Of a stretch of 64,000 nucleotides of DNA, positions 54,686 to 62,974 are shown in pieces. Origin of the DNA: UBA3210 sp002363635 (GTDB lineage Bacteria; Bacillota_I; Bacilli_A; RFN20; CAG-449); the NCBI GenBank assembly GCA_946641515.1, contig CAMPBT010000002.1:1-64000 (forward strand). Reading direction: 5' to 3'. The notes beneath the pieces were generated by a model. The model was given only the letters and a program-made list of their open reading frames with translations, had not been told where the DNA came from and did no database searches. The position numbers and the translations under genes are program-made. The number at the start of each line of letters is the position of its first letter. Position 1 is the stretch's first letter.

Positions 54686-54774
54686 TGGCGGAGAAAATGG
54701 GATTCGAACCCATGCTGGCTTTCACCACTGGCAGTTTTCGAAACTGCTCTCTTCGACCACTTGAGTATTTCTCC
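54686..54774 (-). tRNA. tRNA-Ser (anticodon CGA)
   Basis: An 89-base type-II tRNA with acceptor stem GGAGAAA/TTTCTCC, discriminator G and encoded CCA. The anticodon stem GCAGT/ACTGC holds the loop TTCGAAA with anticodon CGA. The long variable arm (CTGGC/GCCAG region) and the GGGTTCGAATCCC T-arm fit serine. Its 3' end faces the accessory island. Confidence 0.93.
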
Positions 54775-54785
54775 GTATGTTTATA

Positions 54786-54808
54786 ATTATAACTACATAT
54801 ATTAAAAA
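54786..54808 (-). promoter_or_regulatory. Possible promoter of tRNA-Ser
   Basis: A TATAAT box lies about 12 bases before the tRNA 5' end on the minus strand, with a weak TTTAAT-type -35 at 17 bases. Confidence 0.35.
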
Positions 54809-54821
54809 ATTAAACAAATCT

Positions 54822-54850
54822 TTGTTTTACAAAGATGAATCTAATATAAT
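54822..54850 (+). promoter_or_regulatory. Promoter of the GGDEF-EAL-like gene
   Basis: TTGTTT and TATAAT with exactly 17 bases between; the ribosome site AGGAG at 54858-54862 follows. Confidence 0.7.
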
Positions 54851-54867
54851 TAGGTGTAGGAGAATTT

Positions 54868-56652
54868 ATGGAATTTGAAATCTTTGGTTGGACCTTTAAT
54901 TTATCAATTCATTGGCCACTACTAATATTAGTTATATTGTTTGTCATAGTCTTATCATTTGGACTAGGCATTTTAATATACACTAAAAAAGTAAATTCAA
55001 CGATTAAGAACTTTAAATCCGGTAAATCAAATACTAGATTCTATACTATCTATTTTAATGAAAACAAAGTCTATGTAGTAGATAAACGTAATTTAACAAA
55101 TAAACGAATCTTCACTCTAGAAGAATTCTATCATTCAATATCAGATGAAGAATACATCAAAGTAAAGATGTGGATGACTGAATTATTATATAAAGATAAA
55201 TCAATGCAAGATTCATTAGATGTTCAAGTAAGATTAAATAAAGATAATTCATTAATATTCGGTGTTCTTACTTGTACAAGCATTGATTATGATAAGAAGA
55301 TTGCACACGTTGAATGTAAACTCTTCCCTGAATATAGAAGAACGTATCTAAGTACATCCAATAGTTCATTTAACCCAGAATTACAAGAAGGCGAATTAAA
55401 GAATTATTTCTATTTATCAGATAAGAATATGACAACAATGTATGTCATAAGATTATATTCTAAAGAAAACTTAGGTCATTCTAATACCTCCTTTAGAGCG
55501 AAAACTATCTTAATGAGATTAATCATCTCTAGATTACAAAAGAACTTAAATGATAGTAAAAGAATTTGTTTAACCTCAAATAACGAATTAATCATTCTCG
55601 ATATCGCTTCAGGATATAAGAAAGATATTATCGCTTTCTGTCATATCATCGTTGAAGATATTGAAAAAGTCTTATTCCAATCATCTGTACAAGATGATTA
55701 CTCCTTCATTATTGGTATTTGTTATGACCGTAATAAACAATACGATTATAAGACCATGTATAACAACGCTAAAGAAGTATCAATCTATGGTCAAAAGCAA
55801 GGCCAAGATCAATTTATCTTCTATTCACCAAATAAAGAATATGCAAAAGATACTTATCAAGATACCCTCAATACACTTAAAGCTACTCTTGATAACAAAG
55901 CAATCTCAGTTAGATATACAACTATCTACAACTTAAAAGCACGCACTGAAGGCTTCACCTGTGAATTCTTACCAGATGATTCATTACTCCCTTCAATACA
56001 TGAAATCTTCAAGATTGCAGACCATAACAAAATCAATTTAGATTTATATAGTGTTCTATATGAAAAAGTAAATACAGCATATACATCTAAATATTTCCCT
56101 ACTAAAGAAAAACGTAGATTCATTATTAGATTCAAACTAAAAAACTATAGAACAATTCTAAAGGTAGTAGATTCTTATCCAGTACCAGAAAATGTTAGAA
56201 CAATATTCACAATTACAGACGACGATTTATCAAATGTCGCGTCAACTGATAGTAAACTCTTAGAAAGTGCCTTAAAAGCTCTTAAAGCAGACGACAGAGT
56301 AAGACTTGGCTTACAATTCAAAACAACATCAATTGATATTTCTGATGAATTATTAGATCACTTCTCTTATTTCATCTTCAACCAAAATGATGACTTCCCA
56401 GATTTATTAAAATCTGCAAGAAACCAAATCTTAATGCAAAACTTAATTGCAACTCTTAAGAACCATCCATATGGTAAATTAACTGGTATTAACCTTGCAA
56501 ACTTTGATAACGTAGAATATTTCATTAACTTAGGTTTTAGATATGTCGCTTCTCCTTACTTTGGATCAAGTGTTAATACACTTCCATCTAATGATACTAA
56601 GAAGTTAACTAGACTTACTTCAGTAGGTAAAAAGCTTAGAAAACAGATATAA
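54868..56652 (+). CDS. Membrane-anchored degenerate GGDEF-EAL protein
   Basis: 594 residues. One membrane segment lies at residues 13-35. A middle region ends in IIGICYDRN..YKTMYNNAKEVSIYGQKQGQDQFIFY, the typical end of a GGDEF domain, but the GGDEF motif itself reads NNELI. The C-terminal part follows the EAL fold (ending in LGFRYVASPYFG, compare LGxxxxQGYYFS), but EAL(L/V)R, the DDFG and the AEGVE motifs are replaced. It therefore should neither make nor cleave cyclic di-GMP; binding another ligand or protein is possible. Single-gene unit with a clear promoter and terminator. Confidence 0.65.
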   Translation: MEFEIFGWTFNLSIHWPLLILVILFVIVLSFGLGILIYTKKVNSTIKNFKSGKSNTRFYTIYFNENKVYVVDKRNLTNKRIFTLEEFYHSISDEEYIKVKMWMTELLYKDKSMQDSLDVQVRLNKDNSLIFGVLTCTSIDYDKKIAHVECKLFPEYRRTYLSTSNSSFNPELQEGELKNYFYLSDKNMTTMYVIRLYSKENLGHSNTSFRAKTILMRLIISRLQKNLNDSKRICLTSNNELIILDIASGYKKDIIAFCHIIVEDIEKVLFQSSVQDDYSFIIGICYDRNKQYDYKTMYNNAKEVSIYGQKQGQDQFIFYSPNKEYAKDTYQDTLNTLKATLDNKAISVRYTTIYNLKARTEGFTCEFLPDDSLLPSIHEIFKIADHNKINLDLYSVLYEKVNTAYTSKYFPTKEKRRFIIRFKLKNYRTILKVVDSYPVPENVRTIFTITDDDLSNVASTDSKLLESALKALKADDRVRLGLQFKTTSIDISDELLDHFSYFIFNQNDDFPDLLKSARNQILMQNLIATLKNHPYGKLTGINLANFDNVEYFINLGFRYVASPYFGSSVNTLPSNDTKKLTRLTSVGKKLRKQI

Positions 56653-56683
56653 GATTCTTAGATTCTTTCTAGGAATCTTTTTT
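56651..56683 (+). terminator. Terminator of the GGDEF-EAL-like gene
   Basis: AGATTC.TAG pairs with CTA.GAATCT, followed by TTTTTT. Confidence 0.75.
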
Positions 56684-56720
56684 ATATTTAGTTTTCAATT
56701 ATTCTTTCGTAATTCACATC

Positions 56721-56749
56721 AAAAAAACTTTCCTAACTAAGTAGGAAAG
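56721..56749 (-). terminator. Terminator of the gal-to-NERD gene run
   Basis: CTTTCCTA and TAGGAAAG form the stem; a run of seven T follows on the minus strand. Confidence 0.8.
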
Positions 56750-56756
56750 CTTAATT

Positions 56757-57374
56757 TTATTTATTCTTTTCTTCGTTTTTAATTGTCTTCTTATAGATTT
56801 TTTGAACTAAATCTTCTAAACATAATTGATCAATATCTGGAATATCACTCTTTTCATTAACTTCAACGAATTTTCTAAATTCATTTAAGTTCATAATGTA
56901 ATTTCCAGGTGGGCAATTCTTAATTTCATCTAAGATACATGTGTCATTGACAAGAATTACTGAAACAAAGATTCCGTCCATTGCATTAACGCTGCTCTTA
57001 ATGTAATTAAGTCTAGCAGTTGCAAGTAGCATAGGATTTTTAATTCTTTCTATATTAGAAGATGAATTATATTTTAACCATTGAGCATCTTCATAATTAC
57101 CACTTACTGGTGCATCATAATATTTAGTACCAATACAGTAAATAAATTTATTAGTAAATAAGATGTGGTCAAAATGAATAATTTTATTTTCGATAGATAA
57201 CGCTACTTGATTAATCACGTAAAAATCCTTATCTTCCGCCAAAGAATAAACTTTTCTTCCAACAATACGAGCAAAGAGTTTACGTTCTCTAAGAGAAACT
57301 AGCTTTGGCCATAAGATAAGTAGTATTCCTGCAATAATAATTAAAGTAATTACGACGATTAATACTACGAGCAT
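56757..57374 (-). CDS. Membrane-anchored NERD-like protein
   Basis: 205 residues with an N-terminal membrane segment (residues 2-24). The rest follows the NERD (nuclease-related) fold: FDHILFTNKFIYCIGTKYY, then a W..NP block. The usual catalytic IExK reads IGTK, so the key Glu is lost and nuclease activity is doubtful. It is the last gene of the minus-strand run from galM. Confidence 0.55.
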   Translation of the reverse strand: MLVVLIVVITLIIIAGILLILWPKLVSLRERKLFARIVGRKVYSLAEDKDFYVINQVALSIENKIIHFDHILFTNKFIYCIGTKYYDAPVSGNYEDAQWLKYNSSSNIERIKNPMLLATARLNYIKSSVNAMDGIFVSVILVNDTCILDEIKNCPPGNYIMNLNEFRKFVEVNEKSDIPDIDQLCLEDLVQKIYKKTIKNEEKNK

Positions 57375-57393
57375 TTTATCTCCTAACTAATAT

Positions 57394-58110
57394 TTATTCT
57401 TTAATAGCAACTTCAAGAGCAATTTCCATCATTTGTTTGAATGATGTTTGTCTTTGTTCTGCTGTTGTTTCTTCATGAGTAATGAATGAATCAGAAACTG
57501 TTAAAATTGTTAAAGCTTTTTTGCCTAAGTAAGCTGCGTTGCAGTATAAAGCATATGATTCCATTTCAACACCTAAGATTCCAAGCTTCTGCCATTTTTT
57601 CCATACTTCTGGTTGATCATTATAGAAAATATCAGATGCTAAAACGTTACCAACATGGACGTTTTCTTTTGGCATAATCTTATTTGCAATTTCATATGCA
57701 TCTTTTAACATATCAAAGTCTGCAATTGCAGAATATGTTCCAGGGATTCCATATTGTGAGAACCAATTTGAGTTTGTACATGAACCTTGTCCTAAGATAA
57801 CATCGAAGACTTTGCAGTCTGGTGAATATGCTCCACATGTACCAATACGGATAATTTTTTCTACTCCATATTGATCAAATAATTCATATGAATAAATACC
57901 AATTGAAGGCATACCCATACCTGAACCCATAACAGATACTTCGTGTCCTTTATATTTACCAGTGAAGCCTAACATATTTCTAACACCGTTGACTTGCTTA
58001 ACATCTGTTAAGAAATTTTCAGCGATGAATTTTGCTCTTAATGGGTCTCCTGGCATTAATACTGTTTTAGCGAAATCGCCCTTTTGTGCATTATTGTGTG
58101 CTGTGCTCAT
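57394..58110 (-). CDS. deoD: Purine nucleoside phosphorylase DeoD
   Basis: Splits purine (deoxy)nucleosides with phosphate for salvage. 238 residues, the trimeric/hexameric DeoD form: MPGDPLRAKFIAENFL, IRIGTCGAY, and VEMESYALY (the catalytic Glu region). It starts 2 bases below the RDD gene. Identification is secure. Confidence 0.95.
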   Translation of the reverse strand: MSTAHNNAQKGDFAKTVLMPGDPLRAKFIAENFLTDVKQVNGVRNMLGFTGKYKGHEVSVMGSGMGMPSIGIYSYELFDQYGVEKIIRIGTCGAYSPDCKVFDVILGQGSCTNSNWFSQYGIPGTYSAIADFDMLKDAYEIANKIMPKENVHVGNVLASDIFYNDQPEVWKKWQKLGILGVEMESYALYCNAAYLGKKALTILTVSDSFITHEETTAEQRQTSFKQMMEIALEVAIKE

Positions 58111-58112
58111 TT

Positions 58113-58583
58113 TTAATCCTCCTCATCAACATCAATAATTGTTGTGCCTGATAATATATCAGTAAAAGTACGCTTATCTCTTCTACCAACTAACGAATAG
58201 AATGATGCGAAAATAGAAAGTCCAAAGGTAGTAACAAAAAGTAAAATATGACCAAAGAATTCTCTTACGAATAAAGTACCAAAATCCACTTTATCTCCAT
58301 TGCCTTTAACAATCCTAAGTCCAAAAAATTTCATTCCAATAGTTTGACCATTAAATATAGAAGGAATGCCAATGTAATAAAGGATAACGATAATAAAAGA
58401 TAATCCTCCAAAAAGTAGCATACTTAAAGTTAATTTAACGATCTCACTGGAAGAAGGTTCATTAATGTTATGGATTAGTAAAAGAATAGGTCTAAGCATG
58501 GTTAATAAAACAAGTGCATAACAAAGCGCAAAATCAAATAATGCCGCAATTGTACGTCTACCTGTCTTTGCATATTTAATCAT
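58113..58583 (-). CDS. RDD family membrane protein
   Basis: About 156 residues with three or four membrane segments. The RDD pattern is seen as RRTIAALFDF near the start, and IGMKFFGLRIVKGNG and REFFGHILL later. A frame is open to 58592 (GTG), but AAGGTG is the ribosome site for the ATG at 58583. Function of RDD proteins is largely unknown; some are linked to ion or compatible-solute exchange. Confidence 0.75.
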   Translation of the reverse strand: MIKYAKTGRRTIAALFDFALCYALVLLTMLRPILLLIHNINEPSSSEIVKLTLSMLLFGGLSFIIVILYYIGIPSIFNGQTIGMKFFGLRIVKGNGDKVDFGTLFVREFFGHILLFVTTFGLSIFASFYSLVGRRDKRTFTDILSGTTIIDVDEED

Positions 58584-58640
58584 ATAGATCACCTTCTTTT
58601 TCTATGTACTATCTTAACATTAAAACTTTATAAAATAAAG

Positions 58641-58949
58641 TTAAAATAATACGCTAGTAGTTAGCTCTAAACGATAAATTCTTCTTTGACGGATATCAAA
58701 GATAAAATCAATTTGTTTTTCACCCCATCTACATTCTTGTTTAATAGCAGCAGATGATTCGAATCTTCTTAATTTTTCAAACTTAGGAAGATTCTTTCTT
58801 AAACCTTTTTCAAGAGTTTCAATAGGATAAGTTTTATCTTCATCGATTACATATAAGACTGTGTCTTTTGTAAAGAACTTATAAAATCCATCAAAATCTT
58901 CTTTTTCAATTTTTTCAAAAAATAAATCTACTAATTCTAAATTTGTCAT
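58641..58949 (-). CDS. Small NTF2/SnoaL-like protein
   Basis: 102 residues beginning ELVDLFFEKIEKEDFDGFYKFF, which is the helix-and-cone pattern of NTF2-like (SnoaL) folds. No catalytic residues can be named. It overlaps the galK stop by one base and follows the sugar genes, but a link to galactose use is not shown. Confidence 0.5.
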   Translation of the reverse strand: MTNLELVDLFFEKIEKEDFDGFYKFFTKDTVLYVIDEDKTYPIETLEKGLRKNLPKFEKLRRFESSAAIKQECRWGEKQIDFIFDIRQRRIYRLELTTSVLF

Positions 58950-60160
58950 TACTTTACATCCTTTATTTTGGTAACGTATCTAGTACCATATTTATTTAAT
59001 GCAATCTTTCTAACATTCTTTTCACCATAGACTTTTCTCATTTCTTTGATGTAGTCATAAACTTCATTCTTGTCGACAATAGCAAGCATTGTACCTGCAA
59101 AGCCTCCACCATGAACTCTACTAGCACCGTGGTGAATAATCTTCTTAGAAAGTAATAAACCTTTAGGTAAGTTTTCTTCTATAGAATTAACATAGCAGTT
59201 CTTTAATTGATAGAAAGATGATTCACCAGATTCATTAATCATCTTAATAAATGTTTCTTGGTCTCCTTCTTTCATAGCTTTTAAAGCTAATTCAACTCTA
59301 TGGTTTTCTTCAAAATAATGTTTTGCTCTTAAATATGCTCTTTCACTTAATTTAGCAATGATTTCATCTTTACGAGAATAGAAATCATTTTCATCAACTT
59401 CTCTTAAGACATCTTTACCAAATAATTTAGCTACATCAAACATATCATCCTTAATTTGAGCGTAGTTAGCAGTTAACTGAGAATGAGAATCTCTAGTATT
59501 AATTAATACTAAATCAAAATCTTTTAATGTTGATTGTAATGAGATAACTATAGGGTCAGTAGTTGACTTAAAGTCCATATAGTTAACTCCACCGAAAGCA
59601 ATACCAGATTGGTCAAGAAGTCCACATGGTTTATTGAAATAAACAGATTCTGCAAATTGACCAATTACTGCTTCTTCGAAAGGTTTAATAACATCGTTAT
59701 TATAGTAGAAAGAAACGATCTTTGTAATTAAGTTTTCAAAAGCTGCAGAAGAAGATACACCTGCACCTTTGAAAATAGTAGTTGTTGTGACAACCTTGGC
59801 TCCCCCAATCTTATAACCAAGTTCTTTCATCTTGAAAAGAACGCCTCTAATAATACCAATAGATTGGTTATATTCATCTTCTCTCTTATCAAGGTCATTG
59901 ATATCAACCTTCATAACTGGGAAGCCATTAGTTTTATAAATGAAATAGTTATCATCTGACTTTTTAGCAACTGCTAAAATGTTAAGGTCAATAGAAGATA
60001 CCATAACTTTACCATGATTATGGTCAGTATGGTTTCCAAGTAATTCAATTCTACCTGGAGAAGAAAAGACATCTTCTGCTTCTTCTTTAAAATAATCTTT
60101 AAAATCTTTTGTTAATTTATTTACTCTAAGAGCAAATCTAGAATTAGTTTTCTTTTCCAT
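58949..60160 (-). CDS. galK: Galactokinase
   Basis: Phosphorylates galactose at C1. The galactokinase signature PGRIELLGNHTDHNHGKV is at residues 35-52, and the GHMP ATP loop GAGVSSSAAFE and the C-terminal VHGGGFAGT motif follow. 403 residues. It is followed on the same strand by small genes and preceded by galT. Confidence 0.95.
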   Translation of the reverse strand: MEKKTNSRFALRVNKLTKDFKDYFKEEAEDVFSSPGRIELLGNHTDHNHGKVMVSSIDLNILAVAKKSDDNYFIYKTNGFPVMKVDINDLDKREDEYNQSIGIIRGVLFKMKELGYKIGGAKVVTTTTIFKGAGVSSSAAFENLITKIVSFYYNNDVIKPFEEAVIGQFAESVYFNKPCGLLDQSGIAFGGVNYMDFKSTTDPIVISLQSTLKDFDLVLINTRDSHSQLTANYAQIKDDMFDVAKLFGKDVLREVDENDFYSRKDEIIAKLSERAYLRAKHYFEENHRVELALKAMKEGDQETFIKMINESGESSFYQLKNCYVNSIEENLPKGLLLSKKIIHHGASRVHGGGFAGTMLAIVDKNEVYDYIKEMRKVYGEKNVRKIALNKYGTRYVTKIKDVK

Positions 60161-60165
60161 AATAA

Positions 60166-61686
60166 TTAAAATCCTACTTTCTTCATGAAACGGTCAAATG
60201 CTTCTTCACCCGCTTCATTTTCTTTAAATACTGCTGTGTTTTCAAGGATATGTTCACAAGTATCCCCGATATATTTAGTAACGATATCTTTAGATTCTTC
60301 TAAAGTATTCTTTGTTCCATATTTAGATACTAATGAATTAATCATATCTTTATGTACACCCATATCTTCTTGAGAAGATAAAACTTCACTTGAAGTAACT
60401 TTACCACTTAAGATTTCTTCAATAGTACCCATTTGACGTTTAAGTCTAGCAGGTAAAATGAATAAGCCCATAGCTTCAATTAAACCAATACCTTCTTTCT
60501 TGATATTGTGGTATTCCTTATGAGCGTGGAAGATACCTTCTGGGTTAACTTCATCACATCTATTATTTCTTAAGATTAAATATAAAGCGTATTCTTCGCC
60601 TTCTTTTCTTGAGCAAGGAGTAATAGTATTGTGTAAACCATTATTATCATTAGAGATAACACCTACTGATTCATCATCATATTTTCTCCATTCATCTAAG
60701 AATCTACATGCTAATTTTGCAATTGATTCTTTATTCTTAGAAGCAAGTTTAATAGTAGAGTTATACCATTTTAAATGAGAAACTCTAACATCTTTAAATT
60801 CTTCATGAACATATGTTTTACCTTCTTTTGATGAGAAGACAGGAAGTAAGTGTCTACCACCCTGATAATGTTCGTGAGATAAAATAGATCCACCGACAAT
60901 TGGTAAGTCAGCATTAGAACCAACAAAGAAACCTGGGAATTCATCTAAGAAATCAAGTAACTTAGTAAATGTACCATGGTTAATAGACATATCTGCATGT
61001 TTTCTATTAATGCAAATTGCATGTTCATAATAATATCCGTATGGAGAATATTGTAAGAACCAATCTTCTCCTCCTAGTTTACAAGGAACATATCTAATAG
61101 TTCTTCTTGGAGCCTTCTTTAAAGATCCCCAGTAACCTAAGTTCTCTTCACATAATAAGCACTTAGGATATGCTGTAGATTTTTCAAGTTTAGCTTTTAA
61201 AATATCAGCATTAGATTTTTCTGGTTTAGATAAGTTGATAGAAATTTCCATCTTATATCTATGAGAAGTATCTTCCCAAACAATGTTTTTATCAATTGCG
61301 GATTTTGCAACATAATTGTTTTTAATTTGATAATCATAGAAGAAATCTAAGGCTGCATCTGTACCTTTAGATAACTTAATTTCATTGAACTTTCTTAAAA
61401 ATTCCTGAGGTTTATAAGAAACTACTCCAATTAATTCATCAATTAATAAATGAACATTAGAAGAATCTGCTTTACCTTCTTCTACTAGTTCCTTAGTTAA
61501 TTTTTCAACAAGTTCATCTGGTCTAGATAATGATTTAATATGTTCAACATCAACTGCTTTATAAGATGGTTCATCAAAACCTAAGATCATAAGTAAAGTG
61601 TTTCTAGCATAAATATCATCTAAATCTTCTAAGCCTAAATGAGCTTTACCATATTCTACTAATTCATTTAATGTATCTAATAACAT
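60166..61686 (-). CDS. galT: UDP-glucose-hexose-1-phosphate uridylyltransferase (class II)
   Basis: Moves UMP between UDP-glucose and galactose-1-phosphate. 506 residues, the length of the Firmicutes class-II GalT. The block GGSILSHEHYQGGRH carries the catalytic histidine region. It lies between galM and galK with gaps of 2 and 5 bases. Confidence 0.94.
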   Translation of the reverse strand: MLLDTLNELVEYGKAHLGLEDLDDIYARNTLLMILGFDEPSYKAVDVEHIKSLSRPDELVEKLTKELVEEGKADSSNVHLLIDELIGVVSYKPQEFLRKFNEIKLSKGTDAALDFFYDYQIKNNYVAKSAIDKNIVWEDTSHRYKMEISINLSKPEKSNADILKAKLEKSTAYPKCLLCEENLGYWGSLKKAPRRTIRYVPCKLGGEDWFLQYSPYGYYYEHAICINRKHADMSINHGTFTKLLDFLDEFPGFFVGSNADLPIVGGSILSHEHYQGGRHLLPVFSSKEGKTYVHEEFKDVRVSHLKWYNSTIKLASKNKESIAKLACRFLDEWRKYDDESVGVISNDNNGLHNTITPCSRKEGEEYALYLILRNNRCDEVNPEGIFHAHKEYHNIKKEGIGLIEAMGLFILPARLKRQMGTIEEILSGKVTSSEVLSSQEDMGVHKDMINSLVSKYGTKNTLEESKDIVTKYIGDTCEHILENTAVFKENEAGEEAFDRFMKKVGF

Positions 61687-61688
61687 AA

Positions 61689-62627
61689 CTATTTTCTCCT
61701 CTCAATTTCGTAACTAATGTATTCTTTATAAAATTTATTTTTTTCTAGTATTAATGATTCATTGTCGTAAGCTTTTCCTTCACATTCAATGGCCACTCCT
61801 TTAAAAGGACGTGGAGAATAAACATGAAGTATAGGATAAGTTGATTTAACTTTTAAAAGATATTTACTACCTTCTAATATCGAATCATTTTCTTTCTTTT
61901 TATCTAAGATGAAGTCTGTGTCGTAGGTACCTACTACCGTTTTTTCTACTTCTTCATAATCTTTAATAATCTGTTTACCTTTTCTAAAGTCATAAATCTT
62001 ATTAACTTTATCTTCTTTAACAAAGAGTAGATCTTTATCTACCTCTACATACTTACTCGCATCTATCGTAAGTTTAATTTGACTTACGTCTTCTTCTCCT
62101 AGCCTCCAGTAATTATGGTTAGTTAAATTACAGATAGTATCTTTATCTGATATTGCTTTAAACTCAACATCAATCTTATTTTGATTTTTATAAACAGTAT
62201 ATTTAACATTAAGACTTAAATTACCAGGATAACCTTCTTCTTTATCTTTACTAATTCTAGAGAAATCAATTTGATAAACAGCATCATTTTCTTCAACATT
62301 AGTTTTAAAATTACGGTAAGAAAAAGATTTAATTCCTCCATGTAAAGAATTCTTATCCTTCTTTCTAACTTGATAAACATCTTGACCAATCTTAAAAATT
62401 CCGTCTTTAATTCGACCGCAGGTTCTTCCGACAGTCTTACCATTATAAGACGAAGAAAACATGAACTTACTAAGTTCATTTTCTTGATCAGTCAGTAATT
62501 CATTATCAAGGTAGATTCCTTTTATTGCTGCTCCGAATGAGCAGAAGACTACTTTAAGTCCTAAAGCATTTGTAACTTCAATTAATTTAATTTTTTTGAA
62601 TCTAACATATTTGTTTTGAATTACCAT
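61689..62627 (-). CDS. galM: Aldose 1-epimerase
   Basis: Interconverts alpha and beta galactose. About 312 residues; NLTNHNYWRLG (catalytic His region), the TxGRxxGRI block VGRTCGRIKDG and the Glu in VAIECEGKAYD are all present. The ATG at 62627 has GGAG 9 bases upstream; a GTG at 62642 overlaps that site. First gene of the gal unit. Confidence 0.9.
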   Translation of the reverse strand: MVIQNKYVRFKKIKLIEVTNALGLKVVFCSFGAAIKGIYLDNELLTDQENELSKFMFSSSYNGKTVGRTCGRIKDGIFKIGQDVYQVRKKDKNSLHGGIKSFSYRNFKTNVEENDAVYQIDFSRISKDKEEGYPGNLSLNVKYTVYKNQNKIDVEFKAISDKDTICNLTNHNYWRLGEEDVSQIKLTIDASKYVEVDKDLLFVKEDKVNKIYDFRKGKQIIKDYEEVEKTVVGTYDTDFILDKKKENDSILEGSKYLLKVKSTYPILHVYSPRPFKGVAIECEGKAYDNESLILEKNKFYKEYISYEIERRK

Positions 62628-62769
62628 ATAAATAATCTCCACTTAAAATTTATTATAACATAATAAAAAGAACATGCTATTACAAATAATGAGATATATC
62701 CTATCAAAATGTTTATTTTCGTTAAAAATGAAAGAAAATAATATATCTCCTATCAACGAAATTATTTAA

Positions 62770-62850
62770 AAAGTTTATAAAGTTTACAAGAGTTCATCAA
62801 AGTTTATAAAAACTATGGTTTAAAGCCAAAAGTTTATCAAAGTTTATAAA
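62770..62850. repeat. Direct repeats between galM and the plus-strand gene
   Basis: AAAGTTTA occurs at 62770, 62779, 62799, 62829 and 62839; three copies extend to AAAGTTTATAAA. A second imperfect repeat (ATATATC..CTATCAA) lies at 62694-62707 and 62741-62756. The remainder of this 330-base divergent region shows only AT-rich sequence and a possible TATAAT box before galM. Confidence 0.55.
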
Positions 62851-62974
62851 GATTAAATTAAAAGACTACAATATTTTTGTACAACATCATCGCTTTTGTA
62901 ATGTTTTTACCTAAAATACATTTACATAAAATCTAATTAAATTTAAAATGTAATTAACAATATGAGGTAAAAAT

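Noticed and set aside
54686..54774. Attachment-site duplicate of the tRNA-Ser 3' end
   Set aside because: I looked for a second copy of the T-arm and acceptor sequence in the island and saw none.
62770..62850. Repeats as a possible CRISPR array
   Set aside because: The units are only 8-12 bases with irregular spacing of 9 to 30 bases, and no cas gene is present.
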